In this document: positions 23,388-34,400 of the stretch, in pieces
Numbering within the stretch: the stretch's first letter is position 1
Layout: the number at the start of each line of letters is the position of its first letter
NCBI GenBank assembly: GCA_030280995.1
Contig: JASXTE010000072.1
Coordinates: forward strand, 62,001 to 126,000
Length of the DNA: 64,000 nucleotides
Reading direction: 5' to 3'
DNA from: Hemileia vastatrix
Taxonomy: Eukaryota > Basidiomycota > Pucciniomycetes > Pucciniales > Zaghouaniaceae
Program-made: the position numbers and the translations under genes
The notes under the pieces: generated by a model
Told to the model about the DNA's origin: nothing
Databases searched by the model: none
The model's input: only the letters and a program-made list of their open reading frames with translations

Positions 23388-24191
23388 ATGATTACCGTTG
23401 TATCATGGTTGACCGTGATATGTTCACTGGTTATTCTGTTCGATGGTAAAAGTGTTAATTGTACTTTTCGAAAGAATCGAATTATCGGTGGAAGAGATGC
23501 ACCTTTTGGCAAATTTCCATTTTTCGCATCAATCAGCATAAGAGTTGATAATAATGATTCGATTATCAATCAGTGCGGAGGATCTGTCATCGGTGAAATG
23601 TGGATTCTTACCGCAGCTCATTGTTTGGAAAATATCTCTTCGGCTGAAGTTAAACTGGGTTCTAATTTACTCTCTGGTTATAATGGAATACAAATAGATA
23701 TATCTAAAAGCATCATGCATCCTGATTACAACAATGTTACAGTTGATAATGACATTGCTTTGTTCAAAACAACTCAACCCATACGCTTGAGTCATACAAT
23801 TAAAACGATTCAATTACCTCAACCAGGTGAAGAAAAACAACATAAAATGGCTTTTGTTTTGTGTCATGGTGTTACTAAGAGTAAATCGTCAGAACTTTCA
23901 TTTTATTTACAAGTAGTTAAAATCAAATTATACCATGATGATTCAAAATGTACAGAAGGAGAAAAACTGGATACTCAACATTACTTTTGTGCATGTTCTA
24001 AAGAAGATAGAAAAGATTCTTGTCAAGGTGATTCAGGTGATCCTTTGTTTGCTTACAACTTGTTTGGAAAAGCTGTTCAAATTGGAATTGTTTCAAGTGG
24101 ACCTGACACTTGTGGACAGGGAATTCTCGCTGCTTACACACGAATTTCCAATTACCTTGATTGGATAAAGAGGACAATGTCTGAAAATTAA
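23388..24191 (+). CDS. Trypsin-like serine protease paralog with altered active-site loop
   Basis: 267 residues from ATG 23388, with signal peptide MITVVSWLTVICSLVILF. Activation site NR-IIGG is near residue 31. The triad residues are present: His78 in TAAHC, Asp122 in DNDIAL and Ser216. However, the loop reads GDSGDPL instead of GDSGGPL (the G197 position is Asp). Two other glycines have become cysteine: VLCHG for VLGHG and FCACS for FCAGS. The S1 Asp is kept (DSCQGDSG). The fold and secretion signals are intact, so this is a transcribed-looking gene whose activity is in doubt: reduced-activity protease or a new function. It lies 257 bp after its paralog. Confidence 0.9.
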   Translation: MITVVSWLTVICSLVILFDGKSVNCTFRKNRIIGGRDAPFGKFPFFASISIRVDNNDSIINQCGGSVIGEMWILTAAHCLENISSAEVKLGSNLLSGYNGIQIDISKSIMHPDYNNVTVDNDIALFKTTQPIRLSHTIKTIQLPQPGEEKQHKMAFVLCHGVTKSKSSELSFYLQVVKIKLYHDDSKCTEGEKLDTQHYFCACSKEDRKDSCQGDSGDPLFAYNLFGKAVQIGIVSSGPDTCGQGILAAYTRISNYLDWIKRTMSEN

Positions 24192-24679
24192 AGACTGACC
24201 GGTGGTTCTAATGTTTTCGGACTTTAAAATCATCACAGTTAATTCTCATCAACTTATTTGTATCAATGGACAATTGTCGTTAGAAGGAAAATTTTTATCC
24301 TAATACTTTCATCATAACTCGTGAACGTGTATTGAAATATTCTGTTCAACCAGCTGTTTGTTCAAATAAAGGATTGTGTAGAATGTCGGAAAGTAAAACT
24401 AAATACCTTTTCACGGTCGTACAAAATTCCTTCGGTCATCATTGACATCACATGAACTTTTAATCGATTTGGTTTGTGAGTATTTAGAAATAGTCTACTA
24501 GTTATTTCAATGTTTATTTAATTTTCTTGATTATATGTCAATTACCTTTCATGAGCGAAGAGACTGTAATAAATGATGACAAAGGATTATTTATCTTGTT
24601 TCCAGCTTACTTTCAGATGAAAGCACATCAGCCATTTGATTCTGTTGTTTTAAAAATCCATCAAAAATCCTATTTGCTG
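24192..24679. other. Intergenic between convergent genes, no gene seen
   Basis: 3' UTR territory of the second protease (plus) and of the triple DEG/ENaC gene (minus). No recognisable element. Confidence 0.5.
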
Positions 24680-27600
24680 TCATCGTGTCATCCTTGTCAT
24701 TCTAAGAAGTGTCTTTTCTATGTTTTCGATATCTTTTTCAGCTTGACGAATTGGATTGTATCGAATTATTTCATTTCCAACTGCAATGGACATGAGTTGA
24801 TAGACAGAGAAGCCGAACCAAATACCAATTATGTTGCCGATGTCGATTATCAGTTGTAGCAAGGAAAAAGCAATTGTGTAGAACACACTGACGATGGGAC
24901 TTCGAGTGGTGATGACTTCGAATTGTGTGCGAGTATTAGCTTGATGACTGGCATTCACATTATTGACTTGACTGATTGTAAATGCATTGGTCACAGTAAA
25001 TTCATAGTAAGAGTGTTTACTGGCAACAAACCAATGATTGCTCCACTCACATAATTTTCGACAAATAGGTTCATAAAGGTTGAGCGAAGCATGAACTTTA
25101 GCATCTTTGATGGAAAAGTATACATCATTTGACTTGACTTTTATCAGATGACCATATTTTTTGCCTTCTTGAGCCATTCTGTCACCGATACACTGACCCA
25201 TACAGGATAACTTGAGCATATGCGTGAATCCCATGTCAGAATAAGGAGGAGGTAATGATCGAACTTTCAAGAGCTTGTAGTCAATGACATGAGTTACACT
25301 GGTACGATGTCCATTCAAAAGTGGTGACCATACAATTGATGACGTGGGATACTTGTAGTCTTCATTAGGAGTGACTATTACTCGATAGTTTTGCGTGAGA
25401 AAGATGTTTTTCACTTCAATCATGAATAGTTTTTGGTGAGAGTTGAAAACATTCTTCATTTGACTTCGAGTTCTGGTGATTTTCTTCACTTGTTCAACTA
25501 TGTAGCAAACATAATCGTGTCTTACAAACTTGGTCACGGTAAACAGTCGCTTACAGATGGTCGGATTATTGCTCTGGAATAGAATTCTGTCGGTTACATT
25601 TTTCATGTTGTTGATCAATCTTTCATGCAGACCCCAATATGCACAACTGGCGATCAAATCATCTCCAGAAGGTGACAAATCGAAAATATCGGCAACTGTA
25701 TGATTTGTCCTGCTGTTGATAGATTCGATTTGAGTCCAGTCGAGACAAATCGTTAACAAGTAGTCATTCTTAACTTCAGGTGATACTCTAGACTGCAAGT
25801 GAGAAGGATACCGCAAGTATGTCCCTACCAACAAGTTCAAATGAATAAAATGTCCAATCAAACAGACCGAGAAGATAACAATTTTCAAGCAAAGTGTTCT
25901 CCTTTTCATATTTTTAACTGTGGATGTGACAAATTTCACTGGGTCCCACTGAATCATTTCTACTCTTTTAAATCTCATTTGCAAGATAAACCTGTCAATT
26001 TGTGCCATCATATGGTTGAGCATGGTGTCGACGCGATGCTTCTGAAACAAAGTCAAAGGGTTGAACATGAGGAAAGAGAATCCAGTCCAAAAACAAAGAG
26101 TTGAAAACAGTTGAAAAATCAATTGGCTTAAATTGTTAGCCGGTTTGAACTTAGTCAACGACATGGGTGACATTGGAGTGCCCACTGGAAGCTCAATATC
26201 ATATTTAGCATCTTGACGTCGTGAACCAAAGATCGTTTCAGTGTAGCTGAAATTGCATGCCATGTGACCACAGAGTTGGTCACATTTTGTTTCTACTTGA
26301 AGCCAAAGATTATTAATTGACTGATTTAACATATCAGAGTAAGTCATGATTTTGATAGGCAAATGATCTTTGGTCGCTACAGCGAAAGGTACAAGTCCAA
26401 GTGGATTGATTGCACTCAGGTAACAATCGTTTAAACATCTTCGACGATCAACTGATCGACATTGAGTATCATATGGAGCTGGTAAACTCAATTCACGTCG
26501 TTCAATATGACTGACAATTTGAAGCCTTTTTCTACCATCGTTAAAAGATGTAACCATGAAATCCATTGATGATTCAGGCCAAAATTCGGTGGAAAAGTGG
26601 ACAATGACGAAAAATGAAAATTTTGACAAATGAGAATCAAGAACAACTGAATAAAAAAAATCAATTTGATTCAATTGCTTCATCTTGTTCATATCGAAGT
26701 ACTTAATCGGTTTAACCGGAGACAAATTATAACAAATATGATGATTCAGATAGAATTTAGTGATATTGAATAACGTTCTACACTCTTCTTGTGAGTGTAT
26801 CTTCCAGGTTGACCATTGTTCTTGTGGAAATATGCATTTGTCAAGGATATCGCGATCTTTGATTCGATCGAATATTTCTCCCAGTGTTGAGTTGAATATT
26901 TCTTCACTCATTTTAACTCGCCTGTCAAAAGTGTCTTCTGAAATAGAAGGATGATTTATACGTTGGGTGTTTATCAAATTATTCAACCTAATGCAAATGG
27001 TAAGTTGTGGATGCCTCAATTCACCGCGATGGATCTGGCTTAATTTGCACTCAGTTCTGTATTCTAGGTACTTGATGGTAATTTCACTCATCTGATAGAA
27101 CATGCCGAAGAAAATTGTCAGCCTGACCAATTGATTACAGATGAAATATCGATTAATGCAACGATCAAGTTGACGATGTGAATGAGGCAAATCTAATCGA
27201 ATTAGCTGTTTCTTCCTGTGGATGATTCTAATCCAGTGACATTCGATTATTCTTAAAAACCGATGACGAAGGTTTCTTATGGTTTGAATTGACTTTTCAT
27301 GTACATTCAGATCACTCTTGGGGGTAAATAGAGATGAGAAAGAAAAACCGATCCAAATACTCGCTAATGAAAGACACACTATCAGGTAATCCATCAATGT
27401 CACCCGTGGAATCGATTGAACTTTAATCCCAGGTTCATTTGGACCTTTGACATTTATTATCAGTCCATCTGAAGTCGAAGTAAATTTTCGTGCCACTGTT
27501 CGAACTATTTGAGACAAACAAGAATCATACTTGCAAAGTTGAGAATACATCTTGGCATAGTCATTCTTTGTCATATTACTTTCCCAAGGCAAGTTACATG

Positions 27601-28381
27601 AGTCATCACAATCTGATTCTTTGACTTCATACGGCATTCGACCTCTTGAGATGACGAACTTATTGGCCATCTTCATCGAACAGACATATCTTGATACAGG
27701 TTGACATCGAGTATCATAAGGAGGTGGTAACTTTTCAATCTCAGCCATCAAATAGGAAAGATGGTAACTTTCCTTCCTCTCTTTTGAAGGATAAATATGA
27801 AAATTGTACTTGAAGTCCTGATAAATCGTGTCTTCGAGATGTATCAGTCCCATCATGGGTAAACCAGCAGCCAAAGAACGATTTAAAGATACACTAAACA
27901 GTTGAGAGTGTCCTCCAATCGATAACGGGTAGAAGCTTAACGATTCAGTGTAGTTGAGATCAAATCGATAACACAAATTTCCCCTGAAGTTGTAACGTTG
28001 GATGTGGAACATTTGAACACATTCATCACTTGTCGAGTTATTCATAGTCATCCCTTTGGTATCTTGATAAGAACACTTGACGATGATCTGGTTGGCCTTC
28101 GGTGCCAAGTCGAATATGTGGTTGGTATTGATTTGCTTGAAAAATATTCTTGATGCGGTTTTATTGAGTCTGTTGATATCAAATCCATGAGTTGACCGAA
28201 GAAGGGCGAAAATGCTGAAACATAGAGACAATTTGGGTATGGTCAATTTGATGGGAGTGAAGGGAGCGAAATTCGTATCGGTGGAAAACTTCAAGTATTC
28301 GTAGGTCTCTAAAGTGACGCAGACAATTAATAACACTAGACAATTTGCAAGGTAAATACACTTAAGCAATTTGAGATTCAT
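24680..28381 (-). CDS. Three-unit concatenated DEG/ENaC channel protein A
   Basis: One uninterrupted frame of 1233 residues holding three complete DEG/ENaC units head to tail. Unit 1: TM1 about 8-26, KLSLCF, LPPPYDTRC at 218, TM2 with IWIGFS (Gly345-Ser347). Unit 2: TM1 about 418-440, QLTIC near 460, LPAPYDTQC at 633, TM2 with FWTGFS (767-769). Unit 3: TM1 about 830-852, LLTIC near 876, LPPPYSDM at 1043, TM2 with IWFGFS (1190-1192). Each unit therefore has both membrane segments, the post-TM1 cysteine motif and the G-x-S selectivity filter. The units are joined by basic cytoplasmic-type linkers of about 55-65 residues. Family knowledge: DEG/ENaC channels are trimers of two-TM subunits, so one chain could form a whole channel. 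No intron is needed. Confidence 0.85.
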   Translation of the reverse strand: MNLKLLKCIYLANCLVLLIVCVTLETYEYLKFSTDTNFAPFTPIKLTIPKLSLCFSIFALLRSTHGFDINRLNKTASRIFFKQINTNHIFDLAPKANQIIVKCSYQDTKGMTMNNSTSDECVQMFHIQRYNFRGNLCYRFDLNYTESLSFYPLSIGGHSQLFSVSLNRSLAAGLPMMGLIHLEDTIYQDFKYNFHIYPSKERKESYHLSYLMAEIEKLPPPYDTRCQPVSRYVCSMKMANKFVISRGRMPYEVKESDCDDSCNLPWESNMTKNDYAKMYSQLCKYDSCLSQIVRTVARKFTSTSDGLIINVKGPNEPGIKVQSIPRVTLMDYLIVCLSLASIWIGFSFSSLFTPKSDLNVHEKSIQTIRNLRHRFLRIIECHWIRIIHRKKQLIRLDLPHSHRQLDRCINRYFICNQLVRLTIFFGMFYQMSEITIKYLEYRTECKLSQIHRGELRHPQLTICIRLNNLINTQRINHPSISEDTFDRRVKMSEEIFNSTLGEIFDRIKDRDILDKCIFPQEQWSTWKIHSQEECRTLFNITKFYLNHHICYNLSPVKPIKYFDMNKMKQLNQIDFFYSVVLDSHLSKFSFFVIVHFSTEFWPESSMDFMVTSFNDGRKRLQIVSHIERRELSLPAPYDTQCRSVDRRRCLNDCYLSAINPLGLVPFAVATKDHLPIKIMTYSDMLNQSINNLWLQVETKCDQLCGHMACNFSYTETIFGSRRQDAKYDIELPVGTPMSPMSLTKFKPANNLSQLIFQLFSTLCFWTGFSFLMFNPLTLFQKHRVDTMLNHMMAQIDRFILQMRFKRVEMIQWDPVKFVTSTVKNMKRRTLCLKIVIFSVCLIGHFIHLNLLVGTYLRYPSHLQSRVSPEVKNDYLLTICLDWTQIESINSRTNHTVADIFDLSPSGDDLIASCAYWGLHERLINNMKNVTDRILFQSNNPTICKRLFTVTKFVRHDYVCYIVEQVKKITRTRSQMKNVFNSHQKLFMIEVKNIFLTQNYRVIVTPNEDYKYPTSSIVWSPLLNGHRTSVTHVIDYKLLKVRSLPPPYSDMGFTHMLKLSCMGQCIGDRMAQEGKKYGHLIKVKSNDVYFSIKDAKVHASLNLYEPICRKLCEWSNHWFVASKHSYYEFTVTNAFTISQVNNVNASHQANTRTQFEVITTRSPIVSVFYTIAFSLLQLIIDIGNIIGIWFGFSVYQLMSIAVGNEIIRYNPIRQAEKDIENIEKTLLRMTRMTR

Positions 28382-28957
28382 AATTCAAGACGATTGAAAA
28401 TGGCTCAGATCTGCAGAGTGGTTAGTTTTCTTGTGTGCCAATCGAAAATGAACTTCTGCCTTCAAGTCAATTTCATTGAATCGATGAGAGAGTTAATTTT
28501 GTTCACAGCAAGACTTCTCTGTAGGAGTATTTGATCGCGGGAAAAATTCACCAGCCTTCACGATGTTAATGAGGAAAATAATCTATTGGTTCTAATCAAA
28601 TTGAAATTGGGAAATATACAATTATTGCCAAACTGCTCTCATTGAGCAGTGACATGAACAAAGATTAAATGCTTGTTCAGTTGTGTGTTCATTTGTGAAT
28701 ATTGACTCCGATGACGGATGTCGACGACAATTTCAAGGGTCCAAATATTTCAAGGCTGTTTTAACTCTTTTCCGATTTTTTATCCGATTGATGCCATTGT
28801 CTGTTTGTTCAATTTTAATCTGGTTACAACTTTAACTGCGCATCCTGTCACTCTCATCCCGTATTAACATTTGCGTAACTGTTTGAGTAACTTGTGGTTC
28901 ATTTGTCGATTGATGATGTAAATCATTTAGTCCAATTTTGCTTGTCCTCAAGTCAAC
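28382..28957. other. Intergenic between divergent genes, no gene seen
   Basis: Shared upstream region of the triple DEG/ENaC gene A (minus) and the ABCA relic (plus). No specific site could be supported. Confidence 0.5.
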
Positions 28958-29718
28958 ATGGATTCAACATTATTCGTAAAACAAGTTTATGCGATTTTAT
29001 GGAAGAACTTTACGATAAAACTTCGCCATCAAGCTTCAACTCGTTGTGAAATACTGGTTCCAATTTTCATTGCATTACTGATATCATGGTCATATTCTAA
29101 AATGAATCGATCTGAATTTCAGAATGAAGAAGATGCAGTAGATTTAGTAGATGTAAAAGATATTGAAGATGCACAATCAAGAAATTCACCTGAAATATTT
29201 TCGAGTATTGATTTTCAATCTAGCAAAGGTCCTGACCTGCTGGTGTTGATCCGATTGCTCGAAGAAAAATTTGGAATACTCTGTCTGTAATTCGTACAAC
29301 GTTTGACTGTACAATGATCCTTACTTCTCACGGTATGGCAGAAGTCGAAGCTCTTTGCAGCAGATTGGCCATCATGGTCAATGGTGAATTTGCGTGCATG
29401 GGCTCGATCCAACATCTCAAGACAAAGTACGGTACTGGCTATGCAGTTGCAATCAAGTTAAACAAGTCTAAATTTTCAGATATTTATTATACGGCTTGTT
29501 TGAACTCGAAAATTAGTGAAATTTTACCTGGTGCCCTAACAATCGACCAGCACGATTGCTCAATCACTTACCAGGTCGACAAGAATATTGGAAGCTGGTC
29601 TAAACTATTTCAATCGATGGAAAAAATTAAAACCACACTTGACCTCGAGGATTATTCTCTCAGTGATACTTCTTTGGAACAAGTTTTCATTCAACTTATT
29701 AATAAAAAAAATCGCTGA
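28958..29718 (+). pseudogene. ABCA transporter relic with large internal deletion
   Basis: The first part (28958 to about 29225) encodes an ABCA-type N-terminus: KQVYAILWKNFTIKLRHQAS and a first membrane segment, parallel to QFYGILWKNFKIQ in the full-length gene at 35.7-40.8 kb. From about 29240 the DNA jumps to the end of the second nucleotide-binding domain just after Walker B (GVDPIARRKIWNTL, then ILTSHGMAEVEALC), ending in DTSLEQVFIQLI. About 1,400 codons are missing between the two parts, and the parts are in different frames: the first frame stops at 29290. The second part alone is open from 29314 to 29718. It lacks both Walker A motifs and cannot be a transporter. Confidence 0.85.
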
Positions 29719-29899
29719 TTTCCATCAGCTAAAACGTGCTTTAATAGAATATTTCATTTCCAGTTCTAATGCACCTTGACCTGCTATCTTGGTAGAAAAA
29801 TCCATCAAATGACAGTTGATTACTTTTGTTGTATTCGTTTCACCAAGAGTAAAGTGGAAATGATAACAAGTATTGTTTTTAATTGCTCAAGTGCTTGAT

Positions 29900-30745
29900 T
29901 AGCTACAAAGATCATCCGCTCCGATTGATTTGTTCTTGTATTTGCATGAAGAGAATGTTGAAGGTGATGTTGCAACCCATGAAGGCCAGTATGAGTGACT
30001 TGTCGATTGGCCAGATTGTCCAGACTGTTACTTTGTGCTTGAATGACTTTTCCAACTTGATCAGAGTGTACAAATCTTTGGTACAGAGTATTTTCGCTTT
30101 CATCCTGTTTGCAGTTTGTGAAACCAGATGATTAAACTTTTCTTGTAGGCAACAGATGAACAAGAGCGAAAGGAACAATGTTGTGAACATGCAAGTATAG
30201 TAAAGGGCTGAATTGAGGGAATACCTAAAAGGATGATTGTGGTCAGTCCTTTGCCACAGAGAAGATGTCAAGTAAGAAGAAACGACAAACAGAGTGTAAA
30301 AGAACCAATTCAAAGGTAACAGTGAAAATGTCCCCTCGAACTCATCAGTCACACTTGCAACCAGAGTCATCTTCTCCTCCAAGTCATTTGAATTCAATTC
30401 ATCGTGTTCTATGGACCCAAGAAGTTTCTTCTTGAAGCACATGAAGATGTAAAAGGAAAAAACATACAGACCACAAGATAATTGAAGGTAAGCTGAAAGA
30501 ACATCTTCACTGAGGAGACTCGTCAAGACGAGAATCCTCTTCACTCTGATGTCCATTTGTGATTGTGACAGGCCGAGTGTGTTCCAAATCCAAGAGTTCA
30601 TGTCCAATGAATGCACAACATTTGATATCAATTTGCTTGTCACCCGAAAAAGGTAATTCACAGTCAATACAATGCTCAACTTCACAGTCGATTTTGTTAT
30701 TGTGGCTCGATCATGTCCGCTGGATAATTCACCACTGATTGCACT
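29900..30745 (-). repeat. Arm 2 of the near-perfect inverted repeat (partner 1-846)
   Basis: Covers the 3' two thirds of the receptor gene at 29912-31084 plus 12 bp past its stop codon. See the partner entry for the base-to-base relation. Confidence 0.9.
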
Positions 30746-31084
30746 GTAGAACGATGGTATCTTGCCAGTCAATGTCATAATCAACAAAAATGAATATTCC
30801 ATGAGAGGAACGATTGGCAAGATAACATGAGCCAGGTTAAGTAATTGCTGTCCTGATTGAAATACTTTCATGTTGTCATTGAGAACAAGAAGCAGTCTGA
30901 TCATCGACAGGATGAAAGCGACGATCCACCATTTGTTGATTTTACCTTGGAAGGAGACACCAATCAGCCGATAGATTATTCCATACAAAGTACAAAAAAG
31001 TAAACAACTTTCTTTTTGGTCATCGCCAATTTGTTCATTTGATTCAATCGGTACAACCAAATCGATGTTGACATTTCGTTTCAT
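29912..31084 (-). CDS. Gustatory-receptor-like 7TM protein, complete
   Basis: 390 residues from ATG, single exon. The N-terminus is cytoplasmic-like and acidic (MKRNVNIDLVVPIESNE), followed by the family block IYRLIGVSFQGKINKWW, about seven hydrophobic segments, and the C-terminal VTVWTIWPIDKSLILAFMGCNITFN block with TFNILFMQIQ at the TYhhhhhQF position. It shares this plan with the receptors at 43-45 kb, 50-51 kb and 63 kb. The 3' part is duplicated in inverted orientation at the window start. It lies tail to tail with the ABCA relic (193 bp apart). Confidence 0.72.
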   Translation of the reverse strand: MKRNVNIDLVVPIESNEQIGDDQKESCLLFCTLYGIIYRLIGVSFQGKINKWWIVAFILSMIRLLLVLNDNMKVFQSGQQLLNLAHVILPIVPLMEYSFLLIMTLTGKIPSFYSAISGELSSGHDRATITKSTVKLSIVLTVNYLFRVTSKLISNVVHSLDMNSWIWNTLGLSQSQMDIRVKRILVLTSLLSEDVLSAYLQLSCGLYVFSFYIFMCFKKKLLGSIEHDELNSNDLEEKMTLVASVTDEFEGTFSLLPLNWFFYTLFVVSSYLTSSLWQRTDHNHPFRYSLNSALYYTCMFTTLFLSLLFICCLQEKFNHLVSQTANRMKAKILCTKDLYTLIKLEKSFKHKVTVWTIWPIDKSLILAFMGCNITFNILFMQIQEQINRSG

Positions 31085-31437
31085 GTTAACAGACCATTTT
31101 CATCGGTTGTTCAATGCAAAACTGTTTGGTTTGTTGTCCCATGTAAACATTCAAAACATCAGTCGCCTCGGTAACCAATTTCATTTGGTGTAAATTTGAA
31201 TGCTAGTGACATGAACAATCAATAAAAAAGTGTCAAACGAATCATTCTCAAGGCGAAACATTGATATCAACCAAATATTCTTATTTCATCAATGCTGCTT
31301 GGTTATTTTCTACTTGCAGCGAAACATTATTTATCATACTGACAAGACAAACAATACGTGATTTGGCAAAGCAACCAAAGTATGATAAAATATGATTTTT
31401 TGGTATCCAAATTCAGATGAAAAATATATGTTATTCA
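31085..31437. other. Intergenic, no gene seen
   Basis: Promoter side of the receptor and 3' side of the next minus-strand gene. Nothing specific. Confidence 0.5.
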
Positions 31438-34400
31438 TTACCGAGTTATTCGTGATCGCATGAGAGTTTTTTGGATGTTCTTAAGATCATTTTCAGCCCG
31501 AATGATGGGATCACTTGAAATTATTCCCTTTCCCACCCCGATGGACATGAGTTGATATATGGACAAACCAAACCATATTCCGATGATGTTACCTATTTCA
31601 ATCATCAATTCAAGTAAAGTGAAAGCCTCTTTGTAGTGAACAGACATTATTGGACTTTTGGTGGTGATTAAATGAAATTGTGTCATCAAACCACTAACTC
31701 GATCGTTGATTTGAATTATGCCGACTGGATAAGCATTGGTCACCGTGAAGTCATAATTTGTATATTCGTCAGAAACAAAAGAATGATTACTCCATCTGCA
31801 AATTTTTTGGCAAATGGCTGCAGAACTCTCAATAACACCTTTTATCCTGATATCTTCGATGGATAAATAGGGATCATTCGATGGTCCATCAATTAAATAA
31901 CCGTACCTTTCACCCTGTTTTTTCATAGATTCAGCAATACATTGATCGATGCATGACAATTTAATCATATGTGTGAATTCCATGTCAGAATAAGGAGGAG
32001 GCAATGATCGAACTTTGAAGACTTTGTAGTCGATTATGTTGATGATACTAAAATTACGACGAATTAAAAGTGGAGACCATATAATTGATGAGATGGGATA
32101 TTTGTATTTATCATTGGGTGTTACGATCACTCTGTACGATTTAGTGAGAAAAGTGTTGTTGACTCTAATCGAGAATAATGTCAGATGGTGGTTGAAGACG
32201 TTCTTCATTTGACTGGGTTTTCTTTTGATTCTCTTCACTTGTTCAACTATGTAGCAGACATAATCGTGTCTTACAAACTTAGTCACGGTAAACAGTCGCC
32301 CGCAGATGGCCGGATCGTTACTTCGGAACAGAATTCTGTCGGAGACATTTTTCATGTTGTTGATTAATCTTTCATGCAGACCCCAATATGCACAACTGGC
32401 GATCAAATCATCTCCAGAAGGTGACAAATCGAAAATATCGGCAACTGTATGATTTGTCCTGCTGTTGATAGATTCGATTTGAGTCCAGTCGAGACAAATC
32501 GTTAACAAGTAGTCATTCTTAACTTCAGGTGATGCTCTAGACTGCAATTGAGAAGGATACCTCATGAACTCTTGTATGGATAAGTTTAGATGAATGGAGT
32601 GTCCAATGAAACAGATGAACAAAGAAACCACCCTCCAAGTAAGAGTGCCTTTTTTCATATTCTCCACTTTTGATCGAAGAAAGTTCAAAGGATCCCAAAT
32701 GGTCACTTCTAATCGCCTAAAACCTAAGTCTCTCATCAACTGATTGATTTTCATCATCAAATGGTCAAGTGTAGAGCTGATGTGAAGCTTGTAAAACAAA
32801 ACACAAGGATTCAACATGATGAGGCAAAATCCAGTCCAAAAAGTCACCGTTGAGAAGAGTAGAAAAATTGTTTGACCCAAAGTGTTTGAAGGCTTGTATT
32901 TCATGAGCAAAGAAGAAGATGATGGAGTTCCCACTGCATACTCAAGATCATGCTCAGAATGTTCTTTCGGTAGACTCAACATCGTTTCAGTGAATTTGAA
33001 ATCGCATGGTTTGAAATTGCACACTTTATCGCACATTTTTTCTATCCTGAGCCAAACATCATTGATTGACTGGTTGACCAGATCTGAATACCTCATAATT
33101 TTGAGTGGCAAATTATCTTTGAGTGCGGCAGCAAATGGAATAACTCCAAGTCGATCGACTGCTTTAAGGTAACAATCATTCCAACATTCTGATTGACTGG
33201 CTGATCTACATTTGGTGTCATAAGGCGCGGGTAATCTTAGTTGTCGTCTTTCTATGTATGATGCGATTTGAGTTCTTTTACTCCCGTAATCGATTGAAAA
33301 TGCAGAATATTCCATCGATTCTACTGGCCAGAACCAAGTTGAAAAGTGAACCACAACTGTAAATGTTTTCTTCCGAAGTTTTGGATTTAGAATGACAGAA
33401 TAGAATTGACCTTTGGTATAAAATTTCATCTTCAACGTGTCCACCGGATTTGACTCGAATGGATTGAAATTATAGCAAATATTACGTTTTATGTAGAACA
33501 GAGTAATATTAAGTAATTTGGTGCATTGATCTCTTGAATGTTCTTCCATTTGGTTTATCGATGACCCACGAAATCTACAACGATGAAGAAACTCTCGATT
33601 TTCTACCAAGTCAAATATTTCTTTCAGGGTTAAATTGTAAATGCCTTCATCTTTTCTTAGCTGAGTGTCATAATCATCTTCCGGATAGAAGAACCATTTG
33701 TCAGGATTACAGTCCAACAAATCATCCAGATCAATGCATATCGTGAATTGTGGATATTGTAACATTTCACTGTTGTTGTAACTTAACTTACATTCAGTTG
33801 CGAATTTGAAGTATGAAATGCCAATTTCATTGATTTGGTAGACAAGGCCAATGAAGACCATAAATTTTATCGAGTGACGACGAACGAAGTTCGAATTGAT
33901 TGAATGTGATGATGGATGATGTTGAAAAGGCGGTTGATTTGTCAGCCTGAGGCGCATCAATAGTTTCTTCCTTTGTAGAATTTGAGGCCTGTTGCAATGC
34001 AAGACTCTTTGTAAGTGAGATCTGAGCATTTTTATCCTTTCAATCGATCGCTTACAAGGTTCAGTATTGACTTTTAGGACAAAAAGAGCTGAAAATGAAA
34101 AACCAAGCCATATACTCGCCAATGATAGACACATTGTTAGGTGATCCATCAATTCCATCTTTGGTATAGATTTGATTCTAATTCCGGGTTCATTCGGGCC
34201 TTTGACATTAATTTTAAACTCACTTGAAGTCAACGGAGATTTTTTGGCCACTGTGAGAACTGTCTTGATGATGCATGTATCGTATTTACATATTTTCTCT
34301 ACTTGAGATGTAAGTTTTTTCATCTCACGCTTTGGTATATTTACCTTTGGAGGTAAATAACAGGAGAAATCACAATCTGATTCTCTTATTTCAAATGGCA

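Noticed and set aside
24527..24859. 110-codon plus-strand frame at the 3' end of the triple channel
   Set aside because: Overlaps the channel coding sequence in antisense and has no recognisable features.
24680..28381. Interpretation as three separate DEG/ENaC genes
   Set aside because: No stop codon, start-Met context or splice signal separates the units, and the same arrangement recurs in a second gene.
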